A DNA stretch of 64,000 bases from Forficula auricularia (Eukaryota > Arthropoda > Insecta > Dermaptera > Forficulidae), in contig JALMQS010000411.1 in NCBI GenBank assembly GCA_024734495.1, forward strand, positions 1,525,725 through 1,589,724, given 5' to 3'. The translations under genes and the position numbers were made by a program. Positions 34,016-44,330 of this stretch are shown here, one piece after another. The notes under the pieces are model-generated. The model was not told the DNA's origin and did not search any database. It saw only the letters and a program-made list of their open reading frames with translations. The first letter of the stretch is position 1; every line of letters starts with the position of its first letter.

Positions 34016-34681
34016 AAAAATTTTATCCCTCTTAAAAAACCACACTCCAAATATATACCTGTAAACTCCCGAAAATACATAGTCTCTTAAAAGTTTCACC
34101 TCATTTTCGTCCTGACACACCTACAGAAATGAGGCTCTAGATATGAATCTGGTAGTATTTTTTTTCTATAGTCTACAGCATTGTGATATTTTATGTGTGG
34201 AAATATGTAGATTTATTTAAATAAGTGGGATCGTGTGAGGAGGAGAATTATATTATATCATTTTTTTTAAATTTGGGATCGATAATCGATATAAGGCTCC
34301 AAATATTTAAAAGACATCAATCAGGTGTTGTTTGTATGACAGGCTGCTCCCTCCATTATTGCCATGTGAAACTCGGGCATACGTGTCTTAAGTCGTTCAA
34401 TTTTGTAAAAATCAAAAAATAAGAATAACAAAATTTAGATTTTTAATAAATTATAAAAAAGTGGCAAATTTTTAAAAAATAAACAAATAATATATAAAAT
34501 ATAAATCAAATAAGATGTGATTAATTTCTTTTTCTGTGCGCAAAGAAAAGCAAATTGAATATTTAATTTTTGAGTGGTGAGGGGGGGGGATAATTATCAA
34601 TAAATTTAATGTTTCTTAATTTAAAATCAATTGGAGTCTTTTCATTCCAAAATTCGAGTTTCAATTACAATTATATTTCAA

Positions 34682-34745
34682 ATTTGCCGCAAAGACGGCA
34701 TCAGCGCTCCCTGACGGCAGCATTACGTCAGCGTTGCGGCAAATT
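34682..34745. repeat. ~64-bp palindrome with TTGCCGCAA ends
   Basis: ATTTGCCGCAA and TTGCGGCAAAT are inverted, with TGACG/CGTCA words inside. GC-rich within AT-rich DNA, so possibly a miniature element; no TSD is proven. Confidence 0.45.
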
Positions 34746-34849
34746 AATCTTGATAAATATATATAGTATAATTATCTTTCTTAATATGTTTTGAAAAAAA
34801 ATTGTTTTATAAAATAATTCTATGTATTTCATTTATATATAGGTATATG

Positions 34850-34990
34850 TTTATTTCAAGCAAAGGCAATGGGAAACCCCTGTAAAAAATTTCTCCAGGA
34901 AAATTACAATGGAGAGGATACTCTCCACAGTAATGGCCGACGCTCGGAATCGAGTATGGCGCTTGAAGAAGAGGAATAAATAAATTGAAT
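34850..34990 (+). repeat. LINE-like 3' tail of another family
   Basis: GGAAACCCCTGTAAAAAATT, ATGGCCGACGCTCGGAATCG and the end GAATAAATAAATTGAATTGAA look like a non-LTR 3' UTR with a TTGAA-type tail. The LINE at 34998 abuts it directly. Confidence 0.4.
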
Positions 34991-34997
34991 TGAATAA

Positions 34998-35840
34998 ATG
35001 GGCTCTCAAAATTTAGTTAACTTTAATACAAACAAGACTCAATGTTGTCTAATTTCTAGGCGCGAAAATAAAATTTTTCCTGATATTCACTTCGATTCGA
35101 ATACCCTGAAAATATGTGACAGCCTATCCATGTTGGGCGTCTCTGTCGCAGCTGACCTGTCTTGGAATGAACACATCTCCTCTGTGGCTAAATCTGCAGC
35201 AAGGAAGATTGGCTACTTATTCAGGTCCAAGCGATTTTACAAACCCCCACAACTTCTCACCATCTACAAGGCCCAAATCCGACCCTGTCTCGAATACGGC
35301 TCTCATCTATGGAGAGGAGCCTCTAAATATTCTCTTGCTACCCTAGATGCAATTCAGAAACGAGCCGTCAAGCTAATTGACGATTCTACCCTCACCGACT
35401 CCCTCGACTCGCTAGCTCATCGAAGAAATGTCTCTGCCCTTTCCCTTTTCTATAGATACTATCACGGCAGGTCCTCTGATGAGATAAAATCAATAATTCC
35501 CACCAAAGCATGCTTTGCACGTAGCACGGGTTTCGCCGACTCCCAACACTCTTTCGCGGTCAAATTAGAAAAGTGCCGGACCACTTCATTCGCCAATACA
35601 TATATCCCCATGACTTCAAGGAACTGGAACTCTCTCCCAGCCTCCATCTTTCCCAGCACTTATAATCTTCAAACCTTCAAAACCGGAGTGCATAGACACC
35701 TACGTCTACACCCTCTCACTTAATCAACTTTCGGTAACTTTCAACTTTCTTCTTCGGTAATGCAAGGGTCTTTCGAGATCCATAGGAGCTGCATCTTTAC
35801 TGGTGCACCCCTTCTTGCATTCGATTGAATTAAAAAAAAG
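34998..35840 (+). pseudogene. LINE 3' half with 241-codon open frame
   Basis: The longest open frame in the window (34998-35723). It begins inside the RT C-terminal region (GSQNLVNFN, KTQCCLISRR), then LGVSVAADLSWNEHI, IRPCLEYGSHLWRGAS, LDAIQKRAVKLI, LAHRRNVSALSLFYRYYHG, MTSRNWNSLPASIFP, and ends HPLT before a stop. These are the post-RT segments of jockey/CR1-type ORF2 proteins. The catalytic YADD is upstream of the truncation, so there is no polymerase activity. The 3' UTR differs from the 50-kb LINE but matches the fragment at 60538-60675, ending in an A-rich tail at 35832-35840. The ATG at 34998 is incidental. Confidence 0.9.
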
Positions 35841-35854
35841 AAGATATGTTTATT

Positions 35855-35925
35855 GGTATCAAGCAGAGGACACCCCCATTGGTTTCCTTTTGAGAATCGA
35901 TAACTCTGGTACTCTCTCGGGAAGA
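35855..35925 (+). repeat. PLE tail fragment
   Basis: TATCAAGCAGAGGACACCC then ATTGGTTTCC, matching the tail block at 27269, 44075 (minus), 50185 (minus), 60762 (minus) and 62567. It directly follows the LINE A tail. Confidence 0.55.
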
Positions 35926-35929
35926 CAAT

Positions 35930-38230
35930 CTTTTCAATTAAATATTACTTTTCAATTTTTTATTTTAGTGCAGAATTCAAAGGAGGGGCATGTGAAAGTC
36001 ATGTGGATTACACTAAATTCAACTGCTTATATAATCTAAAGACTGAGACTTTCCACCCTCTCTCTTCGATAGAAACTCAATGATCATCATGCATTGCCAC
36101 TAATGACAGAAGCTGGCAACTCTATTTCTTTATACTATATATTCAAAAAAGCTCTTATCCTTGTTATGGTCATACATATGCGAGAGGACTCGAATACTAG
36201 CGGGAATATCCGAAGACATTTTGACAATTGTATGCTCCTTGCAGGGACCAGATACCTCCGGACCATAGTATAAATAGATATATAATATCGAGGGTGAATT
36301 AAGTGTACACGTCTTTTGAATTATGTGAAATTATTTTGGAATTCATTAGATTATGTCCCTACATCTGTTGATTTTTCTACTTGGAAATAAAAGTGCAAGT
36401 GGAAGTAGGTGTACATGATATTAGGTCGCGGTTTATCCCTCGTATAATATACTATATTTCCTTTATCCTTGCAGAAATCATTGATTTCTCATGTTTACAC
36501 CAGCTTCTTTCATGATTTTATTTGATCAGCAATTTTCGACCTTCCTAATTAGCCGCGTTTTGCTTCGTTTGAGATTTGTTCTTTGTTTTTATTACGCCTT
36601 AAAATAACGAAGTAATTTTATTAGATTGAATCTTCTTGCTGTTTTTGTAAACGTCTTTTCTTTTTCAATAGGCACTATATAAATATAAATTCGGATAATA
36701 TAATAATATGATGTTCATTTGAAAGCAAGTAGCTTATAAGGTCTTAATTAGCCTCTTTGTCCTGTAAAATCCCCTTCCTTTCTTTCTTCCATTTTCCACT
36801 TATCGCTCGCTTTCCATCAACATCACAAGAAATGTTTATAAATCGGATTCATCTCAAGGGAAAGCGAGACAAAGCTTATGTTTTCCTTCTCTCTCTCTCT
36901 CTCTCTTTCTAAAGTTATTGACGTGAATATCCATGTATAAGTAAACATTTTGTGGTCACCATTTCAAAGCAGACAGAGATTTATTAAGATTTATAAACAG
37001 AGACAAAATGTAAAGTCCTCTTTTGGAAATATAGGAAAAAGCCTATTAGCCTTCCACTTTCGGTTGAATAGAATTAAAAAAAAAAAAAAAAAAGAGAAAG
37101 GGATTCATTGTTTTTTCCTACATTATTAATATTTATATATCAAACCAAATTGTGTTAATATTTATTAAACAACAAAAGAACAAAAAAAACCAATTTGCTT
37201 TATATTCCATTAAATAATATGGAATTAATCTTCCCCCTCTCTCGTTCCCCGAGGTCTTCTTCATTCTCTCTTGCTTTATTTTCCTATATTTATATTTACG
37301 AGTATAATAGGATTTGGCAGCAGTGAAAACCCAATATAGTATTTTCAATAATTATATTTATCGAATTGTGAAAAGATTTTCATTGTTTTTTTCTTCAAAA
37401 TTATCACTCGAGACTAAACATGCCCAACTAAAGTCAATTTAAGGTAGTTGTTTCACTATATGGGTTTTCTTATGATTTTTTTGAAATTGAGAGAGATTAT
37501 TAGTTAAATACTTCTGCATCGATTGGTGGCAAAACGAAATTTATGAATAATATAGTTCCAGAGATATTAAATTCCAAAGATAGAGTTTTTCAGACTCTTA
37601 TACATTGCACTATACGGGATACCGGAAAGTTTACATACATTTTTAATTATAATTAAGAAATTCTTCTAACCATTTTTATAAAAATCTAAACCAACATCAA
37701 ACAATAACTAATACATTTGTTAAGAAAATTTTAATTCATAGTTACAGCACAGTTTCTGAGATAATAATGAATAAATAATGTAAAATGTATAATGTAAAAT
37801 TTACACTAAAAACAAGCTGGCAACAACGCATATATTTGACCTAAAAAGTGGGTTAACTTTAGTAATTTTTTGACTGTTTTTCGCTTCATTCCATTGTCGC
37901 AGCAGCTTTCAATCGCTTATTAAGAACTTTTTGTTTGATAAATCTCCATTTAAAATGTACTTTATCTGACATTTCAATCATAAAATATATACAAGCTCGG
38001 ACAGTGTTGGCAGATTTGTCAAACGAGCAGGGGATTGGCTAGTGGTAGTACATAAACATCAAAAAGTTGTGGCCTTATGAATTATGAATCCTTATTGTCT
38101 GTTTTATATACTCTAGCATTATCTTTTTGCTAGTATTGTCTCGAAACAACTACATTAAAATGTTTATTTACGAAGTTTATCAAAAATTAGTAATGAAGAT
38201 ATTGAAGCTTTTATTTTTGTGATTTATTTC
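35930..38230. other. AT-rich stretch, nothing recognised
   Basis: Contains a CT microsatellite near 36890-36907 and an A17 run near 37077-37093. No frame, RNA or repeat is supported. Confidence 0.5.
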
Positions 38231-38430
38231 ATTAAAATTTGAATTTTTAGTGAAATCACACATAATTAATTGTAATTATTTATTGAACAAGGACAAATAA
38301 TATAATATAACTACGACGTTTCGATCGACTTATTCTGCGATCGTTCTCAAGTATGAGCACCCACTCCAATTAACTCAATAAATAATTATAATTAATTTTG
38401 TGTGGTTTCAATAAAAATTCAAATTTTTAT
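38231..38430. repeat. Hairpin with hammerhead-like motif in the loop
   Basis: Arms of about 55 bp (38231-38288 and 38376-38430) flank an ~87-bp loop. The loop reads on the minus strand (38325-38351) CTTGAGAACGATCG, spacer, CGATCGAAACGTCGTAG. GATCG/CGATC makes helix II and GAAACGTC is present, but the first core strand is degenerate (TTGAGAA). Same architecture as the TSD-flanked insertions, though no TSD was found. Confidence 0.55.
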
Positions 38431-39500
38431 CAAAAATCTCAATTGATAAGTTTGATTCTTTGTCGAACCCAAGTGTCAAAAATGATAACCTGTCAAAATA
38501 CTTTGAGATAAATCTCCTCTGGCATAAAAACCAGCGAAAATTTTTACAAAGAGAAATCACTAAGGTTTTCCTCTCCTTGATGATTGATTTCTTTCTATGA
38601 ATCAACAATTTTATAAACGGCAAAACAAAATTGTTTCATTATAAATTATAAATTGTTTCACTTGAAGAAATTTCAGTCAAAAATCTATACCTTTTCAACT
38701 TCAAAACGCGATTAATTAACTTTAAAATGGGAATGATAATATTGAAATTATAATTATTTATTATTGATAATCATTGTGATTATTCCCATTTTGAAATTGA
38801 TTTAACCTATATTGAAATTGATTAAGCATAATTGAATATTTCCAATTTGAAATTGGTTAATCATATTTTGAATTTAACTAATCTCAATTTGAAATGGAAA
38901 AGTGTGATCGTAATATTTTGTCTGCTGCCAATTCACATTTTCATTGAATAGCTATACCTACTGATAGAACAATCAGAAGTAAAATTGCAAATTTCTTAAA
39001 AATTTTGAAAAATTCACTTTTTTCTAATTGTTCTAGAGTAGAACTATTTATTGGAACGCAAATTTCACCTCCATCAAAGGACTAGTTAAATTAACTGAAT
39101 GTCAGTCAATTTTATAAAAAAAGAAATAGGGTGTGTGTCTATTCAAGAAATAACTCACGATAGAAGAATTAACTTCATTAATTTATTTCATTTAATAATA
39201 TTACAACGGTATTATTAATTATACAATTAATACAAAAGAATTTGAGAGTCTTCTTTTTTCTAAAATCAACTCACTGGCATAAAACCAAATATATTATAAA
39301 AAAAAAAAAAAAAAAAAAACAGTTTAAGGTCCATTCTAAGATATTAGTAGAAAATATGTTTATATTGCAAGTCATTTTTTCTAAAATAAGACACTCAAAT
39401 TGTTGTATTAATTATATAATTAAATGGCCTGACACTGAAAACTTTTTACAGCTTAGCTAAATTTTTTACTTTTCCGTTCGAGTTGAATCAAGTGAAATTG
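38431..39500. other. AT-rich stretch with a loose palindrome and A-run
   Basis: A weak inverted repeat (AAAATGGGAATGATAAT near 38725 with ATTATTCCCATTTT near 38780), tandem ATTGAAATTGATTAA words, and a ~23-A run at 39298-39320. No gene. Confidence 0.45.
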
Positions 39501-39504
39501 TTCC

Positions 39505-39640
39505 CTTTACTACGGTGGGAAATTTGTCTCAATGGTTTGGCTAACTGCCCGGAAAGCAAGTTAGGGCTCGGGTTCGATTCCTGAGAGGGACGAAACCCCC
39601 TGACATACAATATAAACATATTTTCTAAAATCTTAATATT
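39505..39640 (+). mobile_element. tRNA-derived SINE, family A
   Basis: TTTGTCTCAATGGTTTGGCT (A-box side), GGGTTCGATTCCTGAG (B box at about 39571-39586), then GACATACAATATAAACATA as in the 18-kb copies. One of the best preserved heads. Confidence 0.8.
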
Positions 39641-39644
39641 GACC

Positions 39645-40430
39645 TTAAATTGTTTTTTTTTATTTAATTATTATTAATATTCTTACTTATTTATATATTC
39701 TCAGTAAGTGAAAAAAACTTTAATGGTTGGCTAAAAAGGAGAAAATAATTGCATTTGCGTAACCGTTTTTCTACAATTTGAAATGTACAGAGGAATTATT
39801 AAATGATCAAAGAAAAAAATGTTTTAAAATTGTGTTTTGATTTCTAATGCTAGCGTTGTTTTTTAATTCAACATTATAGTACATCATAATATCACCAGAA
39901 ATAGACACTAAAACGTCGTATATTCCTAATTTAATTTAATCTAAAATTAATTAATTCCTTTGTATATAATCATAAATCTGCATCAATAAAACTCTATTTT
40001 CTGAATAGCAGTTGAGTAATTGGATAATATCTATGAAGGCAGTATCTATCTTATTGAATAGCAGCGCAAAGTGTCATTTTCTGTCTTGTCTTTTGAACGT
40101 TTGAACTTTAAAGGAGCTGCTCGAATGGATAATAAAGTCTCTTTCTCTGTTAAGGAGAGGTTTATTACGAGATTTATACCTGTTAGTTCGAACCAAGTCA
40201 CTTTTCACAGAGGGAAATAGAACCACAGATTTCTATCAGTGCTCGTATTCATCAACCCACGTTCCTACCCTAGCAGCCATTACATCTTCTTTTATTTATC
40301 TAGCGTCTTATCTCTTATTATATATATCGCTATCAACACAATTCACAATTTACTAGGCTATTTCCCATTCATTCTCACTATATTCGAGTTTTTCTTATAC
40401 GGATGTTAATTTAATATACCAAAATAAATA
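39645..40430. other. No recognised feature
   Basis: AT-rich with a slightly GC-richer part at 40070-40290. No frame of note. Confidence 0.45.
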
Positions 40431-40434
40431 AGAA

Positions 40435-40640
40435 AATCACAAGAGGTTGTCAACTATTAGATCCAAAATGGAATGTATTATTTTTAATTTTATCTCACAA
40501 GGGCGTTTCTATCCCCTCTCGAACTCAAGTGTCAAAATTAGAAATCCGCGCCAATTGACTATCCTGTGAGGTGAACTATTCTGACAAACGTATTGCGATA
40601 AATATTTCACTTAAAAATTTAAATCTTCATTTGTAAAAAT
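40435..40640 (-). mobile_element. tRNA-derived SINE, family A
   Basis: Minus strand: tRNA-like head with a degraded B box (complement of CTCGAACTCAAGTGTC) and tail GATCTAATAGTTGACAACCT. It retains the ATTTTTAATTTTATC junction used as the TTAA target in the copy at 56330. Confidence 0.7.
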
Positions 40641-40696
40641 TCGCAGTCTATTAATTTAAAGTCTATGTCTATCGTCAATTTGAACTCTTAAATATA

Positions 40697-40937
40697 CTAC
40701 CTCTATCCGAAAATAAGAGTCCCATTTGATTTTTTTTTTATTATTTATTAGGGTTAGTAGAAAAATAGGAAACATGGATCAAGTCTTCTTTGATAAAGAT
40801 ATCTTTTTTGTTTTTAATGTCCTTCATTCCCTAACATTGATCTTGAGTCTCGAATAAGACTATTAAATTAAAATGGGACTCTTGTTTTCGGAGAAATTTT
40901 AGTGTGAAATGGAACTATTATATTCGGACAGAAGAAG
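40697..40937. mobile_element. Stowaway/mariner-like MITE, TA TSD
   Basis: Ends CTACCTCTATCCGAAAATAA and (reverse-complemented right end) CTTCTTCTGTCCGAATATAA, flanked by TA at 40695-40696 and 40938-40939. The inner block AGAGTCCCATTT is repeated inverted. No transposase. Confidence 0.7.
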
Positions 40938-40959
40938 TATTAAATAGGTTGAATTGGTC

Positions 40960-42670
40960 ACAACCAAATTTATGATAATTAAAAAAAAGTAATATTTTAA
41001 ATTTAAATAAAAAATTTAGGGTGTGTCTCTGCATGATCTAATATGATATTAGATATATTTTATTTATATATTTGTGAAGGGCTTACGTCCTCTTGGAAAT
41101 CCACCATTTTGGCAAGGATGTAAAATCCAATCTTGTTTGTTGTTGTTGTTTTTTATAATTATATTGATATAAGAAGATGTTGCACCACCTAAAAGATACA
41201 ACCTCTGTAGTCCGTGTTTGTTTGTGTTTATATACATATTAATGTATATACGATATCGTAATATCCTTCAATTGTAAAACTTGCTTACGTGTAAATTTTA
41301 GGAGAACCTCGAATTGACTAATAAGCCTGTTTTCACATTTAGTAGGTGCTTTTTAATGTAGCATTCTAACTAAAATAGTAAATTTTAGAGTCCATTACAC
41401 ATTTGATTGAAAGCGTACTTTTGAGTTAAAGGTGTCTTTGTAACACAAAATGTCAAGTCTGTCTTTTATTGCATTCTGGTAGTTTTTAATGAGGAAACTG
41501 AAAGTACTCTGAAGTAAATCCTCACAACTAAATGTGTGAGACGTGACATCGTATCGTATTATAGTGTATAATTCTTCAAGATATATAATCTACATAAGCG
41601 GGAATGGAACTCCATATCATATCCAGATAAATTACAGATGATATTTTGATTACTATACAAATTTGTTAAGTCCCCGAAAAACTGTAAAGATTTACAAGTT
41701 ATCAACATTAATTAGTAAGTTTGCTTATGCGGAAAAAGGTCTTAAAAACCAGAAATGTAGAAGATGGTTGCATTGTATTTAATTGAAACTGGTTTCGTTA
41801 TCATGAGGAAAATATCTGCACTAGTATACCCAGCTGGCCCTTGTTTAAAAACTTTTGAAATTGGACTTTTTGGATATTTTGTTATGTTACAAGAGGAAAT
41901 AATACCCATAAGATTTGGGGTTTTTTAGTGGTTTTCTTATTTTTTCATGTTGTGAAAGATTGAATTTTGACAAAATCTTCAATTTGTAGAGTTTTTTTGC
42001 ATTTACATCATAAAATATTATAATAAAATAAAAAGAATGTTTAAAAATAATTTATTCATGATCTATATGCAAATTTAGCCTAATATACACTGATTTATGA
42101 AAAATTGCATAAATGCAGATTTATCTAAAAAATGAATACACTGTACCTACCATTATAGTTTTTTTACACTAGTCAATTTATTTTCATTTTAAATTAAAAT
42201 TAACTTAATTAACATAGTATGGCAGAAAGCTAAAAGAAATTAAAATATAAAAGCAAAAAACTAATGGCTCTTCCCCTAAAATTCTCATTTCCCACTTAGT
42301 CTCAAGGGATGATATTATTTTTTACATATAAACGGGCTTTTGTACTTTTTTTTTTAATATGACTTGATAAAATTATTTTTAGGTTGGAAATATGTATTAG
42401 TATACTGAGTTTAGTATTACGAAAAAAACAATTGAGTTATTTTTACTAAGAATTTAATTAAAAATAAAATACTGTAATAACAAACATGAATCTTCGAAAA
42501 GATTCGAATCCATAGATCCTAGCATTAATTCTTGGGGTTCTCGATTCATTTAGATTTATGGTAGATTTTAGAATAAATGATTTAAATTCAATCAACTTAA
42601 GAGTCCAATATATTTTCAATAAATATAATAAATAAATATGAACTATTACCTGAAATCTGGCAAAGTCTTA
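40960..42670. other. AT-rich stretch, nothing recognised
   Basis: No supported feature over 1.7 kb apart from simple AT-rich words. Confidence 0.5.
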
Positions 42671-42685
42671 GATGTTTTAAAAGTT

Positions 42686-42853
42686 TTTTTTTTTACTTTT
42701 AGTATACTTTATTAAATTAAATTTTTCTCCATTATGTAGCGATCAGATTAAAGATTAAATCCGGGGTTTCCACCGATTCGAGCTTGAACCCGCGCTAGCT
42801 TGATTAGAAACGATGTATTATACGTTACCAACTCAGCCAACCTGACCCCCCCC
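42686..42853 (-). mobile_element. tRNA-derived SINE, family V, 11-bp TSD
   Basis: TTTTAAAAGTT is duplicated at 42675-42685 and 42854-42864. On the minus strand the insert begins with a G-run, then GTCAGGTTGGCTGAGTTGGT (A box), GCGGGTTCAAGCTCG (B box), the body word TAATCTGATC, and an A-rich tail. This is a complete SINE of 168 bp. Confidence 0.85.
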
Positions 42854-42869
42854 TTTTAAAAGTTAAATA

Positions 42870-44030
42870 AGTATAAAATTTATTAATATTAAAACTAATA
42901 AAAGCATCCTAATAATATTTTTGATAATTGAAATCTAACTGTGATTTTTAAAGTTAGATTTAAAGATAAAAACGAACCCTAAATAGTTTTGATACAATTT
43001 CTATCTGTCCGTTTGTCAGAGAATTAAATTTTGTAAAGTAAATAAGATACAAACTTAAAGTTCATAAGTTTTATGTATTAATTTCTCCCAAAATCAAAAT
43101 TGTATTCAAATTTTAATAGGATGAATATTTTAGGAAGTGTCGACTTTTTCCCTGTAAAATCTCCAAAAGCAGAATTAGGGTAAATTAAATATAATTAATT
43201 AAAATGACGGTGTTAGAAGGTTCCAAATTGGCAATTTTTATATAATTTTCGTATCTATCGGCAGTCAAAATGATTGACTTAAAATTATAAAAAAATTAAA
43301 TAAATTCGTTCATTTTCTCAGACAATGACAAATGAATATTTGAGATATCAAATATTTTAAAAGATAAAAAATTTGAAGCCATTTGTATGTTAGTCCAGCT
43401 CTCACTTGGCCACTTATTATTGAATGTTGTTGACATCTTTGCTGTCTAAAATAAACTAGACCTATAATGTCAGTAATTTGTCGAAGTCATGCGCTTAGCC
43501 TCCATAAATACATAATCTTTACTAAATTATCCATTATATTTTATTCATTTTTTTTTCGTTACCCTTCCCTTAACCATACTCTTCGGCTTGTACTCTGCTC
43601 ATTGGTCCCTGATTTCTCCTTTTTAATTCTGTCGATGGTTTCTATCAGATTTCATAATTAAATTTGTTTTTGAAGTTCACCTAAAGCTAATATTGAATAC
43701 CTTTGAGAGTATCAATCAAAATTGCAAAAGGACATTAATCTTGTACATCGGCTGAATTATTAAATTAAAAATATCTGTATATATATATATATATAAAGAG
43801 GGAGAGAGAGATGCAAGATTAATTATTAAATAATTCGATTTTATAACAGGGAAATAAGTTAGGAAAGAATAATAAATCAAAATCAAGAGATTTTCTAATA
43901 AAATTAAATAAAAAAAGAGAAAGTGATGTAGAGAGAGAGAGTCGTGATGGAAATCATCATCCGCGTCTGTGAAAGAATAATTTGAAAAGTAAACAAACAT
44001 CCATAGAGAATTGAAAAGTTTTTATTTTGC
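42870..44030. other. AT-rich stretch with microsatellites
   Basis: (TA)n near 43780 and a GA run near 43798-43811. Frames at 43467-43661 and 43716-44000 have no motif. Confidence 0.5.
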
Positions 44031-44039
44031 CGAGATTAG

Positions 44040-44215
44040 CACAGTTGTTGATTCATAAAGAGAAACAAAAGAGGTTGTCCTCTGCTTCATGCAAATAAAC
44101 ATACACACACATATATCGAAATTATATATCTGTATATATATTATTTATTTGTTTGACATTATAGTTTCAAAGGCTTGGCCCTCATCATCAGACTTTATGA
44201 AAAATAACGCGAAAT
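44040..44215 (-). mobile_element. PLE terminal fragment: hammerhead plus tail
   Basis: Minus strand order: hammerhead motif (44155-44191), AAACAAATAAATA, a TA/CA-rich spacer, then GCATGAAGCAGAGGACAACC (about 44074-44093) and GTTTCTCTTTATGAATC. This is the same order as 27214-27310 and defines a conserved PLE terminal unit. No RT sequence nearby. Confidence 0.65.
44155..44191 (-). ncRNA. Hammerhead ribozyme-like motif, best preserved
   Basis: Minus strand: CTGATGA (canonical core), T, helix II GAGGGC-CAA-GCCTTT including G-T wobbles, GAAAC, loop TATAAT, GTC. The AC/GT minimal helix III and GTC cleavage triplet are both present. The unpaired T after CTGATGA is an oddity shared with the other copies. 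Confidence 0.65.
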
Positions 44216-44330
44216 TCTGAGTTTATCGATGAATTTTACAAAAGAAGTGAAAAATAAAATAGAATTTTAAAAATGGAAGGATTCTTATTGGGACAGCATC
44301 CTCTGGTTGAAATTTCACTGCTTCCTATTG
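44215..44330 (+). repeat. Dispersed repeat C
   Basis: ATCGATGAATTTTACAAAAG, AAAATAAAATAGAATTTTA and ACAGCATCCTCTGGTTGAAA match 18600-18700 and (inverted) 61640-61770. It directly abuts the hammerhead fragment. Confidence 0.55.

Noticed and set aside
35116..35659. Other-frame and antisense frames within the 34998 LINE
   Set aside because: Shadows of the LINE reading frame.
39535..39605. tRNA-like segments with A and B boxes (also at 18034, 42750 and 56460) considered as tRNA genes
   Set aside because: The acceptor stem does not close and each continues into a shared SINE body and tail; they are SINE heads.
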